From the NCBI GenBank assembly GCA_017510605.1, contig JAFWMQ010000006.1, positions 62,001-126,000 of the forward strand: a stretch of DNA of 64,000 nucleotides. Direction: 5' to 3'. The position numbers and the translations under genes are program-made. The DNA comes from Clostridiales bacterium. GTDB taxonomy: Bacteria; Bacillota; Clostridia; Saccharofermentanales; Saccharofermentanaceae. Position 1 is the first letter of the stretch. Every line of letters starts with the position of its first letter. Positions 10,470 through 18,424 of this stretch are shown piece after piece. The notes below the pieces were generated by a model. The model worked only from the letters and a program-made list of their open reading frames with translations, was not told the DNA's origin and searched no databases.

Positions 10470-10500
10470 TGTTATCTCCAATCAAAAAGCGTAACTAATA

Positions 10501-11796
10501 TTATAACTCATCTATAAGAGTAATAATCTGTTTAATAGACATCAGCCTGTCATCGACTTCCTTTGCCCTGTGGTATCTGAGGATATCCTCGGCAGTCTGC
10601 TGCATAGCCGGGAAAGCGCTCCTCGTAAGCTGGTTAGCGTAGATGACGATATTAACTCCGTGCGCAGCTAGCTCCTCTTCCGTAATCGTATTGAAGCTTG
10701 AAGGAACGACAACAATAGGTGTCTCCTTGTTGTCTGCCCTGAACTTATCGCAGAATTCAAGGATCTCGTCAGGATCCTTTTTACGTGAATGGATCATGAT
10801 TCCGTCTGCGCCTGCAGCTACAAATGCGTGTGCGCGCTTCAAAGCATCTTCCATTCCCTGCTCAAGAATAAGGCTCTCGATCCTCGCGATGATCATGAAA
10901 TCATCCGTAAGCTGGGCTTTCTTTCCTGCAGCTATCTTTGCGCTCATCTCTTCGATGGTTGCCTGTGTCTGCTTTACTTCAGTACCGAAAAGGGAATTCT
11001 TCTTAAGTCCCTTCTTGTCTTCAATGATCACCGCAGATACTCCCATCTTCTCAAGTGAACGTACTGTGTAAACGAAGTGCTCCGTAAGTCCTCCTGTATC
11101 TCCGTCGAAGATAATAGGCTTTGTTGTTACTTCGGTAATGTCATCGATCGTTCTGAATCTTGAAGTCATGTCAACGAGTTCGATATCAGGCTTGCCCTTT
11201 GCCGTGGAATCGCAAAGTGAAGAGATCCACATTGCATCGAACTGATCGAGCTTGCCTTCATGCTCAACTACCGTCTTCTCTACGATAAGACCAGTAAGAC
11301 CGCTGTGTGCCTCCATTGCCTTAACGATAGGTGTCATTGCGAGCAGCTGACGGAGTCTCTTTCTTCTGTATTCCGGCATGGCAAGCTTTTCGCGGAGCTG
11401 CATATCGATCTTCTTTACTTCCTCGTTATACGTGTAAGGAACATCGACCAATTCTCCGCCGTATGACTTGACCAGCTCTTCTACATGAGTCCTGATAAAA
11501 CTCTCGGGTCCGTCCTTCCAGTTATCGCCATGAACGATATAGTCAGGCTTGATAAGAGTGATAACATCGTCATACATCATGTCGTTCTGGATAACGACTT
11601 CATCAACGCCTTCAAGGCTTCTGTACATTTTGATCCTGTCATCCTGAGCAACAGTCGGGAACTTGTTGTAACGGATAGAAGCCTCATCCGACAGACAGCC
11701 TACGATAACTCTGCCGAGCTTACGCGCCTCATTAATGATGTTCAAATGGCCAGCATGAATAACATCTGTGCAAAAACATGTATAAACAGTCTTCAT
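10501..11796 (-). CDS. aepX: Cytidylyltransferase-phosphoenolpyruvate mutase fusion
   Basis: Residues 1-135 are a HIGH-superfamily nucleotidyltransferase like glycerol-3-phosphate cytidylyltransferase (HAGH at 14-17). Residues 145-431 are PEP mutase, which isomerises PEP to phosphonopyruvate and makes the C-P bond. The mutase signature EDK-x5-NS is at 259-268 (EDKKGLKKNS), with the DGDTGG Mg-binding region at 231-236; this separates it from isocitrate-lyase relatives. The ATG at 11796 follows GGAG; an upstream TTG is within the ribosome binding site. The N-terminal domain presumably activates a phosphonate or a polyol-phosphate with CTP; which one is unknown, since a second cytidylyltransferase is encoded at 12959. 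Confidence 0.94.
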   Translation of the reverse strand: MKTVYTCFCTDVIHAGHLNIINEARKLGRVIVGCLSDEASIRYNKFPTVAQDDRIKMYRSLEGVDEVVIQNDMMYDDVITLIKPDYIVHGDNWKDGPESFIRTHVEELVKSYGGELVDVPYTYNEEVKKIDMQLREKLAMPEYRRKRLRQLLAMTPIVKAMEAHSGLTGLIVEKTVVEHEGKLDQFDAMWISSLCDSTAKGKPDIELVDMTSRFRTIDDITEVTTKPIIFDGDTGGLTEHFVYTVRSLEKMGVSAVIIEDKKGLKKNSLFGTEVKQTQATIEEMSAKIAAGKKAQLTDDFMIIARIESLILEQGMEDALKRAHAFVAAGADGIMIHSRKKDPDEILEFCDKFRADNKETPIVVVPSSFNTITEEELAAHGVNIVIYANQLTRSAFPAMQQTAEDILRYHRAKEVDDRLMSIKQIITLIDEL

Positions 11797-11808
11797 CTTT
11801 ATCTCCAA

Positions 11809-12942
11809 TCAATTCTTATAGTTAACCGGTATCTGAACTCCTGTGGATACAAGAGCTTCTTTGAATACAACAAAGAAATCCTTGATATCGTCCTCATCTA
11901 TCGCACCGAGAGAACAGAGGCGGAAAGTATTTGTAGTGCTGATCTTTCCGGGATAGATGGTAAAGCCTCTTTCGTAGCAGTAATCGTGTACCTTCTCGAA
12001 GCTCCAGTTCGGATCATCGGGATAGATCGCAGATGATACGAGTCCTGCTCTCCATTCAGGCTTTATTACCTGCTTGAAACCGAGCTCATCCAATCCGTTA
12101 TTGATAGCATTGAATACACGTGTATGACGTGCCCATTTTGCTTCCTCACCTTCTGCCCAGTATTCCTTGATTGCCTGGATGGTCGCATAGATCGTCTGGA
12201 CCGGAGGTGTAAAATGCATCTCTCCTGTCTGCTCAAAACATTCATACTGAAGATAGAGATTGCAATAATAACTTCTCTTCGGAAAATCCTTGGATGCTTC
12301 CAGTATTGCTCTGTTTCCGATAACAAATGAGAGCCCTGTAAATGACATAAGGCCCTTCTGCGCAGAAGCCATGCAGAAGTCGATATTATCCTCTTCGATA
12401 TTGATAGGTCTCATCGCATATGTGGAAGTGGTATCTACGGTAAAAATAGCATTGTACTTATGAACGAGCGCGCCGATCTCGCGGATAGGATTCAACAGAC
12501 CTGTTCCGGTCTCGTTATGAGTAATATGAACCAGTCCGATATCGGGATTCTCTTTCAAAGTCTTCTCAACAATATCAAGATCGGGCCTCTGGTCTACAGG
12601 AAACTTCAGATCGATATGGGGAAGACCATAGAACTTACAGATCTCAACGGCACGTGTGGAATATGCACCGTTGTTGATAACAAGGACCTTCTTATCCGCA
12701 GGCAGAAGGCTGTTGATGCATACATCGATATTGATCGTACCTGAACCGCAGAACAGAACGCTCGTATACTTTTCGAGATCACCGTGAACGATCTTAACAA
12801 GATCCTCACGAATGCCCTTCATGAGTCCTGCGAATTCTTTCTCACGGGGACAGATATCAGGAACGACCTGCGCATATTTAACCGTATCCGTTGTTGTGGA
12901 CGGACCGGGATTCAATAAAACATTTCTCTTAACTTTTTCCAT
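11809..12942 (-). CDS. aepZ: 2-aminoethylphosphonate aminotransferase (biosynthetic)
   Basis: Class V PLP aminotransferase of 377 residues. It should convert phosphonoacetaldehyde to 2-aminoethylphosphonate; here, linked to PEP mutase and decarboxylase and to no phosphonatase, the biosynthetic direction is the sensible reading. Visible features are LLNPGPSTTTDTVK at the N-terminus, FCGSGTIN for phosphate binding, HNETGTGLLNPI, the VDTTSTYA strand with the PLP-ring Asp, and the Schiff-base K196 in ASAQKGLMS. A GGAGGG ribosome binding site precedes the ATG. It lies 12 bases ahead of the mutase gene in the operon. Confidence 0.93.
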   Translation of the reverse strand: MEKVKRNVLLNPGPSTTTDTVKYAQVVPDICPREKEFAGLMKGIREDLVKIVHGDLEKYTSVLFCGSGTINIDVCINSLLPADKKVLVINNGAYSTRAVEICKFYGLPHIDLKFPVDQRPDLDIVEKTLKENPDIGLVHITHNETGTGLLNPIREIGALVHKYNAIFTVDTTSTYAMRPINIEEDNIDFCMASAQKGLMSFTGLSFVIGNRAILEASKDFPKRSYYCNLYLQYECFEQTGEMHFTPPVQTIYATIQAIKEYWAEGEEAKWARHTRVFNAINNGLDELGFKQVIKPEWRAGLVSSAIYPDDPNWSFEKVHDYCYERGFTIYPGKISTTNTFRLCSLGAIDEDDIKDFFVVFKEALVSTGVQIPVNYKN

Positions 12943-12958
12943 AAATTATTACCCTCCA

Positions 12959-13849
12959 TCAGACATCGTAAGTAGGATCGATCTTCTTGAGTTCTTTGAA
13001 CGTGTCTATCTCTACGATATCGTCATCAAAGCACTCACGGACCTCAACCGCATAATTCTTTTTCCTGTAAACGAGAGGAACCTGTTCCCAGTATCTTTCT
13101 TTGCCGCCGGGTGTCGAGAAAACTTCAGGTATATCCTTTGAAAGTTTGAGGCCGTCCTCTTTATTCCAATAACTGATGCCGACCATCTGCCAGCAGTCCT
13201 CGCCTCCGACCTTCTCCTCAGTGATCACACCGTCCTTAACTTCAAAGCACCAGTCATCTGACCTTTCCTTCTTGATCGCAAGAAAGTCAGAAGTGTAGTG
13301 ATACTTTGTGATTATCTTGGGATTTGATAAGAGGAGATCCGCTTCGAAAACATAAGCATTTGACAACAGATCCTTGGCTATGAGCGAGGAGCTGATATTA
13401 TTCGCTTCGTTGTAAACGGGGTTTTCCAGGAACTTGATCATGGGATATTTATAAAGCAGCTGGTCGAACTGTTCAGCCAGATATCCGCGTACGATATAGA
13501 TCTCTTCTATGCCTGCTTCCAGGCACGCATCGATAAGATGGTCTATTATCCTGCAGCCCTTAACTCTTACAAGGGGTTTAGGTGTATTAAAAGTGATCGG
13601 GACCAAACGCGATCCGAATCCTGCAGCTATAAAAACTGCCCTCTTGGCTCTATAAGGTTCGAGTGCGTTCATTCCTGCTGTAGTGATTCCGCCATTTGAA
13701 ACAAATCCGAGATCCGTCAGTTCCTTTATGACCCTGTTGACCGTTCCCAGACTGTGACCTGTAAGTTTTTCAAGGTCTCTTTGAGTATATGAGGTGCCTT
13801 CCGAGGTCATCTTCTCCAGCACTTCAAACTGTTTTCTTGTCAGGCTCAT
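12959..13849 (-). CDS. Winged-helix domain fused to LicC/PntC-like cytidylyltransferase
   Basis: Residues 1-65 form a MarR/IclR-like winged helix (LTRKQFEVLEKM, TQRDLEKLTGHSLGTVNRVI, KELTDLGFV, then a wing). Residues 68-296 are a sugar-phosphate-type nucleotidyltransferase with FIAAGFGSRLVP at 73-84 and K91 in NTPKPLV, as in LicC phosphocholine cytidylyltransferases and CTP:phosphonate cytidylyltransferase PntC. In this operon the likely substrate is AEP, giving CMP-AEP for the LicD protein. Start is the ATG at 13849 after GGGAGG; the TTG four codons upstream lies within that site. The gene has its own predicted promoter with a palindrome at the expected transcription start, so the winged helix may autoregulate. 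Confidence 0.87.
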   Translation of the reverse strand: MSLTRKQFEVLEKMTSEGTSYTQRDLEKLTGHSLGTVNRVIKELTDLGFVSNGGITTAGMNALEPYRAKRAVFIAAGFGSRLVPITFNTPKPLVRVKGCRIIDHLIDACLEAGIEEIYIVRGYLAEQFDQLLYKYPMIKFLENPVYNEANNISSSLIAKDLLSNAYVFEADLLLSNPKIITKYHYTSDFLAIKKERSDDWCFEVKDGVITEEKVGGEDCWQMVGISYWNKEDGLKLSKDIPEVFSTPGGKERYWEQVPLVYRKKNYAVEVRECFDDDIVEIDTFKELKKIDPTYDV

Positions 13850-13856
13850 AAAACCT

Positions 13857-13875
13857 CCCAAATGTTTAATTTGGG
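13857..13875. promoter_or_regulatory. Operator-like palindrome before the wHTH-cytidylyltransferase gene
   Basis: Perfect 7-base arms, CCCAAAT and ATTTGGG, separated by 5 bases. It directly adjoins the ribosome binding site and spans the transcription start expected from the promoter at 13879-13907. It could be bound by the winged helix of the downstream product, or as RNA could fold and hide the GGGAGG site. Confidence 0.55.
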
Positions 13876-13878
13876 AAA

Positions 13879-13907
13879 ATTTAACATCATTTTTGAACAG
13901 AAGTCAA
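13879..13907 (-). promoter_or_regulatory. Predicted sigma-A promoter for the phosphonate genes
   Basis: On the minus strand, -35 TTGACT (13907-13902), a 17-base spacer and -10 TTAAAT (13884-13879). It lies in the 77-base gap between licD and the cytidylyltransferase gene, suggesting a second transcript start inside the locus. Confidence 0.5.
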
Positions 13908-13926
13908 TAATTGTAACCGTTTTGCC

Positions 13927-14808
13927 TTAGAACTCTGCCACATATGCCACATGACGTTCACGGTCTTCCGGGGCAGGCAGCTGCATATAATCCCCGAATA
14001 AACCGGTAAGGACTTCGTCATAGGCAGCCGGTATGGGGAACTCAACACCGCAGAACTCCGCCATGATGGTATTGCACAACACGTCTTCAGGGTAATTCTC
14101 GTTAATATCTCCGTCCGAAGGAAGGCCGACCCAGCCGGTATGGCGCTTCATATTTGCGATCTTCTCACAGAGCTTTAAATAGAACTTCATTCCGCCGACA
14201 TGAGAGAAGAAACTGCCAAGCCTCTTTCTCGTCTTCATGTATTTTGCGACTTCCTCATTCTCTTTCGCCTTCTGTTCAATTATCGGCGAAGGATACTTGT
14301 AATCGACACAAACGCTGGCAGCCTTGTAGAAAAAGTTGTATGTCCTGCAATGGATACTGCGGAAAAACCTGTTCGCAGGAACATTCTCGATAACAAAAAC
14401 GTCAACGAAAAGCATGTCAAACGCATCTATTCCCGCATAAGGGATCTCAATATATCTCGTTCCCTTCTTGAAGATCTTTACGGATTTGACCACATACTTC
14501 TCATCACAAAGGGGTTCTGCCACAAGATACTTATCGGGAAATTCTTCGCGGAATCTTTGCGCAAGCTTCTCCGCTTCTTCCCTTTTCATCATTATGTCGA
14601 GATCGTCATCCCACGGGATAAAGCCCTTGTGCCTTACGGCCCCTAACATGGTCCCGCCGTTCAGGATATATTTGATATCGTATTTCTCACAAATATATTT
14701 AACGTCAAGCAATATCTTGAACAGTTCATTCTGCATCCTCTTAAGGGAATCATCATCCAGGAAGTATTCCGGAAAAGCTGTGGAATATAGTTTTTTACTG
14801 CTGATCAA
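13927..14808 (-). CDS. LicD family phospho-ligand transferase
   Basis: LicD proteins transfer phosphocholine or other CMP/CDP-activated phospho-groups onto cell-surface sugars. The signature NGGTMLGAVRHKGFIPWD and the metal-binding DDDLDI follow each other at residues 50-72, and the rest of the 293-residue protein keeps the family's nucleotidyltransferase fold with a hydrophobic middle region. Next to AEP genes and a PntC-like enzyme, aminoethylphosphonate is the probable group transferred. A TTG at 14808, ten bases after GGGAGG, is the best start; the alternative TTG six codons upstream is part of the ribosome binding site. First gene of the visible locus. Confidence 0.88.
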   Translation of the reverse strand: MISSKKLYSTAFPEYFLDDDSLKRMQNELFKILLDVKYICEKYDIKYILNGGTMLGAVRHKGFIPWDDDLDIMMKREEAEKLAQRFREEFPDKYLVAEPLCDEKYVVKSVKIFKKGTRYIEIPYAGIDAFDMLFVDVFVIENVPANRFFRSIHCRTYNFFYKAASVCVDYKYPSPIIEQKAKENEEVAKYMKTRKRLGSFFSHVGGMKFYLKLCEKIANMKRHTGWVGLPSDGDINENYPEDVLCNTIMAEFCGVEFPIPAAYDEVLTGLFGDYMQLPAPEDRERHVAYVAEF

Positions 14809-14844
14809 GAACCCGCTTCCTCCCAAATGATATTAACTCGCGTA

Positions 14845-14850
14845 ATTATA
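14845..14850 (-). promoter_or_regulatory. -10 element upstream of licD-like gene
   Basis: A perfect TATAAT on the minus strand, about 37 bases before the proposed TTG start. No convincing -35 hexamer is seen at 16-18 bases, so the promoter may rely on other contacts. Confidence 0.4.
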
Positions 14851-14927
14851 ACATTTTATTGATATTGAGTCTGCACAGCCATGGCGGGCCTGGTCTCTGA
14901 TCCTGCAAGGAACGTATCGGGCGACCG

Positions 14928-14981
14928 CTTCGGTCACCGAAGTGCGTAACTGATATTTCTGAAACTGATCATTTCAGTTAC
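14928..14981. repeat. Two adjacent inverted repeats
   Basis: CTTCGGT-C-ACCGAAG at 14928-14942, then GTAACTGA (14946-14953) paired with TCAGTTAC (14974-14981). They open a hairpin-rich non-coding stretch between licD and the ribU leader in which no gene is seen. Confidence 0.6.
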
Positions 14982-14988
14982 CATTTCC

Positions 14989-15031
14989 GAAGTGAACTCC
15001 CGAAGTTTATTCAACTTCAGGGGTTCACTTC
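14989..15031. repeat. Long imperfect hairpin, 19-base arms
   Basis: Arms 14989-15007 and 15013-15031 are complementary with two mismatches and a 5-base loop (TATTC). No T-run follows on either strand, so it is not a standard terminator. Confidence 0.65.
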
Positions 15032-15047
15032 ATTCCGGGGCGAATAT

Positions 15048-15136
15048 TTCTATCGGAAATCTTGAAAATAGACTTTTCCGATAGAATTCTCGCGTTTTTC
15101 TATCGGAAATCCCGAAAATAAACTTTTCCGATAGAA
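15048..15136. repeat. Twin 39-base palindromic repeats
   Basis: Two near-identical copies, 15048-15086 and 15098-15136, start 50 bases apart. Each has perfect 12-base arms (TTCTATCGGAAA and TTTCCGATAGAA) around a 15-base centre; the centres differ at only a few positions. The conservation of both arms and centre suggests a mobile or dispersed small repeat. The remaining bases to the ribU promoter (15137-15278) show nothing further. Confidence 0.75.
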
Positions 15137-15278
15137 GTTGAGTTTTTCGTCCGTTATCAGTTGCTTTTTCAGCCGTTCGGGAAAATGTATTCTCCATTTT
15201 TGTTTTTCTCGCTCATGGTTTGTATCTTGTCATGTAGTGGTAAGCCTGCAAGACCGGGAACAAAGTCAAAAACCTTTC

Positions 15279-15306
15279 TTTACATTTCATATCCCGAGTG
15301 TATAAT
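15279..15306 (+). promoter_or_regulatory. Promoter of riboswitch-ribU transcript
   Basis: -35 TTTACA (15279-15284), 16-base spacer, -10 TATAAT (15301-15306). The transcript would start just before the FMN aptamer. Confidence 0.7.
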
Positions 15307-15310
15307 GTGA

Positions 15311-15447
15311 AGCGTCCAAGGCGGAGTGTGATTCTCCGACCGGCGGTGAGCGCATAAGCGTAAGCCCGCAAGCCTCATAAAATTTTTACACATGAGGTTG
15401 ACCCGGTGTGATTCCGGGGCCGACGGTAAAGTCCGGAAGAAAGGAAG
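15311..15447 (+). ncRNA. FMN riboswitch (RFN element)
   Basis: The conserved core blocks of the RFN element are present in order: GATTCTCCGACCGGCGGT, then AAGCCCGC, a variable hairpin, GGTTGACCCGGTGTGATTCC, and GGGGCCGACGGTAAAGTCCGG. The aptamer ends only about 10 bases before the ATG of ribU, and its 3' strand runs into the AAGGAAG ribosome binding site. No terminator fits between, so FMN binding probably blocks translation initiation instead of causing early termination. Confidence 0.95.
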
Positions 15448-15457
15448 TGTTTTTCTT

Positions 15458-16117
15458 ATGTCAGAAACCAATGTAACTGTTAAGGCGGATTCCCGCGTTA
15501 CGCGCAAGATCATGATCCGTCGTATTGCAGCATGTGCCATCCTTACAGCCATGGCAGTTCTTCTCATGTACCTCGAGATACCGCTCCCATTCATGCCGGT
15601 ATTCCTTAAGTTTGACTTCGCAGAACTCCCCGTGCTCATCGGCACATTCGCATTGGGACCCGTCTGGGGTATCGTTATCGAACTTTTGAAAAACCTCATC
15701 CACCTTCCCGTTACACAGACAGCAGGTATCGGTGAATTGTCCAACTTCATCACAGGCGTAATCTATGTCGGCGCTGCTGGTCTTATCTACCGCAAGTTCA
15801 GGACAAAGAAGGGCGCGGCCGTTTCAATGGCAATTGCAACACTTGTACTTGCCATAGTTGCCATCCCTGTTAATGCGTTCATCACACTTCCTCTGTATGG
15901 TTCCGTGATGAACTTCCCCATCGAAGCCATCATCGGCATGAGCGCTGATGCCAATCCACTTGTTAAGGACAAGATATCATTGCTCCTCGCTGTATTCGTT
16001 CCTTTCAATCTCTTCAAAGGAACAGTCGTAGGTCTCATCACATTCTTCGTATATAAGCCGATCTCAAAGATTATCAACAAGACTTACGATCAGACGCACG
16101 AGAAGGCGAAAGGGTAA
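15458..16117 (+). CDS. ribU: Riboflavin ECF transporter substrate-binding subunit RibU
   Basis: Substrate-specific S component of an energy-coupling-factor transporter; it binds riboflavin and needs the shared EcfA/A'/T module, which is not in this window. The 219-residue protein has about six membrane segments and family motifs LEIPLPFMPVFLKFDFAELP and GPVWGIVIELLKNLIH in the N-terminal half. The ATG at 15458 follows AAGGAAG; an upstream in-frame extension runs through the riboswitch and is rejected. The FMN riboswitch in the leader independently supports a flavin role. A strong terminator closes the gene, so it is monocistronic. Confidence 0.96.
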   Translation: MSETNVTVKADSRVTRKIMIRRIAACAILTAMAVLLMYLEIPLPFMPVFLKFDFAELPVLIGTFALGPVWGIVIELLKNLIHLPVTQTAGIGELSNFITGVIYVGAAGLIYRKFRTKKGAAVSMAIATLVLAIVAIPVNAFITLPLYGSVMNFPIEAIIGMSADANPLVKDKISLLLAVFVPFNLFKGTVVGLITFFVYKPISKIINKTYDQTHEKAKG

Positions 16118-16186
16118 GCAACGGCTTTTCATAGCGCACACATCGCGCCGCGCTAAATAGACTTAACACGGTCATTTTCAAGATTT

Positions 16187-16222
16187 GAGACTATATAATT
16201 GCGAATATATAGTCTCTTTTTT
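16187..16222 (+). terminator. Rho-independent terminator of ribU
   Basis: Perfect 11-base stem GAGACTATATA / TATATAGTCTC with an 8-base loop, followed by six T residues. Confidence 0.9.
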
Positions 16223-16337
16223 GCTATACACATTGCAAAAAATGAAAATAATGCAAATGTTTCACACGGGCCTCTAACCTCTAGAAATTGCCACCTAAAC
16301 AATATAATCAATCTAAATCAAACTAATTAAAATATAT

Positions 16338-18344
16338 CTACCAATGATCTTGATCTTTTAACCCAGATGCCGTTTCATTGCCTAAGACTATAATCTCAGT
16401 TACTATATCGCTATCATCAAAATATAGAACAGCACAATTACCGTCATCCATACTAAGGAAAATACGTTTATTGTTGGCAATTATACGATTCCCAGAATAA
16501 ATGTCATGAGCTCCAGCCATTGCCAAATACTGTATAGTCATTTCTCTGCTCATTCCGGGTCTGATACCATATACGCTATATGAACAATCGGCATCGTTTA
16601 TAATTATTTGATGAATATATTTGTTTGAATCATAGGCAGAAGCATCTATTTCAATATAATCATTCTTAAATCCAATAGCCATGTCTGTATAGCCAGCACC
16701 CTTTAAATCACCTATTTCATCAACGGCATCGAATATATTGATGTTAATATAAGGAACTAATTCTAGCGAATCGTTATTTTCATAAGGCTGTATTGGATCA
16801 TCAAGATAATCCCATGCGTTAAAATCATATTCTCCTTCAGAAGCAATACCACGAGAGAGTTGTGTGCCTGCATATTCAATGGAAGTGGTCATTCCACTTG
16901 TCAAATCCATAGTATATTCAACACATATATTCCCGTCACGTTCCCAACTGAAAGTGCAATACTCGTCCGTTTTTTCTAAGTCATCCCATCGCAGATTATC
17001 ATCAAAACTATCATAATACTTAGGGATAATCTCCTTAATCATGTAATTTCTAAAAGCTAACACCGCCTCATCTTTGGAGAGGATTTTAATCTCTACAGGT
17101 GTTATCTCTGAAGCATCTTTTGAATCTGGAATGATATCTTCGCCTTCCCATGTAAGAGTTGCATTCTCACAGCCTTTGCCTCTTAGGTATATGTATCCCG
17201 TATTTTTATATTCCCCATCATACTCATGAGGATCACTCTTTTCGTATTTCAAATAATACCAATCACTATCATTATTTCCCCAAATTGACACAGCTTCATC
17301 AAATGATTCTCTAGTAGTTTTTCCCAAAATAAGATTATCCATGAAGACATCAACAAAATCTAAATTGAAAAAAGTATAGTTTTCATTATAAATTCCAACA
17401 AAAGCCGGTACAGATAAAGCGTTAAGAACTGTTTCCATATCTTTGCATTCTTTGCTATCACCAGCTCCCAATAGTTGACAACAACCAAAAAACATAATGC
17501 TGTTTTTCAGGACTCCGGAATCATAATGAACTCTAAAAAAATCAGGAGTAATAAAATAATATCCTTCACCACTAACACCTACTCGACCCTTTTTTCTATC
17601 ATCTTTATATTTGTTATATACTTCCTCGCTTTTTTTCTGATTAAGGATAACGCATGATGTATTATTTTTGAAAAGCTTATAATATCCATATATTCCATGC
17701 GTTTTAAAATAAATAAATTCATAATCATTTAATTCAGTGAGGTCATCGAGAGTAACTGAATCATCAAGTCTAGTGTTAATTCCTGAATTGCTCCATTTTG
17801 TTGCAAGTTCTTCGCACCGTTCATTTACTCCTTCCTCATCGCCCCTAGTATTTAGAATGATCGCATCTGCCGTTTTTTCTGTCTCCATAGCTGGAAAATC
17901 CATATCATAATGTATTGTATCCGAATAGTCATATGCACCATCTAAACCATCTTCAAACCCACAAACGATGTCCAAACCTAAAGTGCCATCGCTGTATTCA
18001 AAAGTAATTACATGTTCATCCTCATCACAAAAGATAGATTCTTCATCAATTCGCCCTTCTTTTGCCTGCTTTTCAAGTTCTTTCAAAACCAATTGCGTCA
18101 TAGTGTTTGGATCCGAATTCAAAAACACATCGCTTTGTTTTAGTTCTTGAATACTTGAATTCACTTTCGAAATTTGATCAAAACCACCTTCATTGATGCT
18201 ACTATTTGAAACAGGTTTTATAACCCGTGCAGTTATTATTACTCCAATTATCAATAAAACACCAGAAATAATTATGAGTATTAATGTTAACTTCTTTTTG
18301 TCTTTAGTTATTTTTTTTTGATTATTTTCCATGCAGAGCACCAT
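16338..18344 (-). CDS. Large membrane-anchored protein with caspase-like (CHAT/gingipain-type) domain
   Basis: A 668-residue protein with a lysine-rich cytoplasmic N-terminus, one membrane helix at about 19-40, and a long extracellular part. Residues 155-390 resemble the caspase-hemoglobinase fold: a beta-strand DAIILNTRG, then strand plus His in IYFKTHG (H216) and strand plus Cys in IMFFGCCQLLG (C288/C289), the expected His-Cys dyad spacing. Residues 400-668 look like tandem PepSY- or SmpA-like lobes (RPGMSREMTIQYLAMAGA). The coding sequence is clearly richer in A and T than its neighbours. Proteolytic activity is an inference from the motifs; a specific family cannot be named with confidence. 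Confidence 0.6.
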   Translation of the reverse strand: MVLCMENNQKKITKDKKKLTLILIIISGVLLIIGVIITARVIKPVSNSSINEGGFDQISKVNSSIQELKQSDVFLNSDPNTMTQLVLKELEKQAKEGRIDEESIFCDEDEHVITFEYSDGTLGLDIVCGFEDGLDGAYDYSDTIHYDMDFPAMETEKTADAIILNTRGDEEGVNERCEELATKWSNSGINTRLDDSVTLDDLTELNDYEFIYFKTHGIYGYYKLFKNNTSCVILNQKKSEEVYNKYKDDRKKGRVGVSGEGYYFITPDFFRVHYDSGVLKNSIMFFGCCQLLGAGDSKECKDMETVLNALSVPAFVGIYNENYTFFNLDFVDVFMDNLILGKTTRESFDEAVSIWGNNDSDWYYLKYEKSDPHEYDGEYKNTGYIYLRGKGCENATLTWEGEDIIPDSKDASEITPVEIKILSKDEAVLAFRNYMIKEIIPKYYDSFDDNLRWDDLEKTDEYCTFSWERDGNICVEYTMDLTSGMTTSIEYAGTQLSRGIASEGEYDFNAWDYLDDPIQPYENNDSLELVPYININIFDAVDEIGDLKGAGYTDMAIGFKNDYIEIDASAYDSNKYIHQIIINDADCSYSVYGIRPGMSREMTIQYLAMAGAHDIYSGNRIIANNKRIFLSMDDGNCAVLYFDDSDIVTEIIVLGNETASGLKDQDHW

Positions 18345-18424
18345 TATGCACTTTCTTCAGCAACCTGATTATCTATAGAGTCTCCACGGTTACCATTATA
18401 ATTATGTCACAGATATTTATCCGT

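Noticed and set aside
10470..10481. Upstream TTG start for phosphonopyruvate decarboxylase (and similarly at 11808 and 13861)
   Set aside because: In each case the TTG lies in the GGAG/GGAGG ribosome binding site of the ATG four codons later.
14989..15031. Terminator of the glycan or ribU transcript
   Set aside because: No T-run follows the hairpin on either strand, and no gene ends near it.
14928..15136. CRISPR array
   Set aside because: The two 39-base units are palindromic with only an 11-base gap, there are only two copies, and no cas gene is near.
15280..15753. A 157-codon open frame on the minus strand across the FMN riboswitch and ribU start
   Set aside because: It is antisense to a conserved RNA and a clear gene, is rich in Arg, Met and Ser as shadow frames are, and lacks a ribosome binding site.
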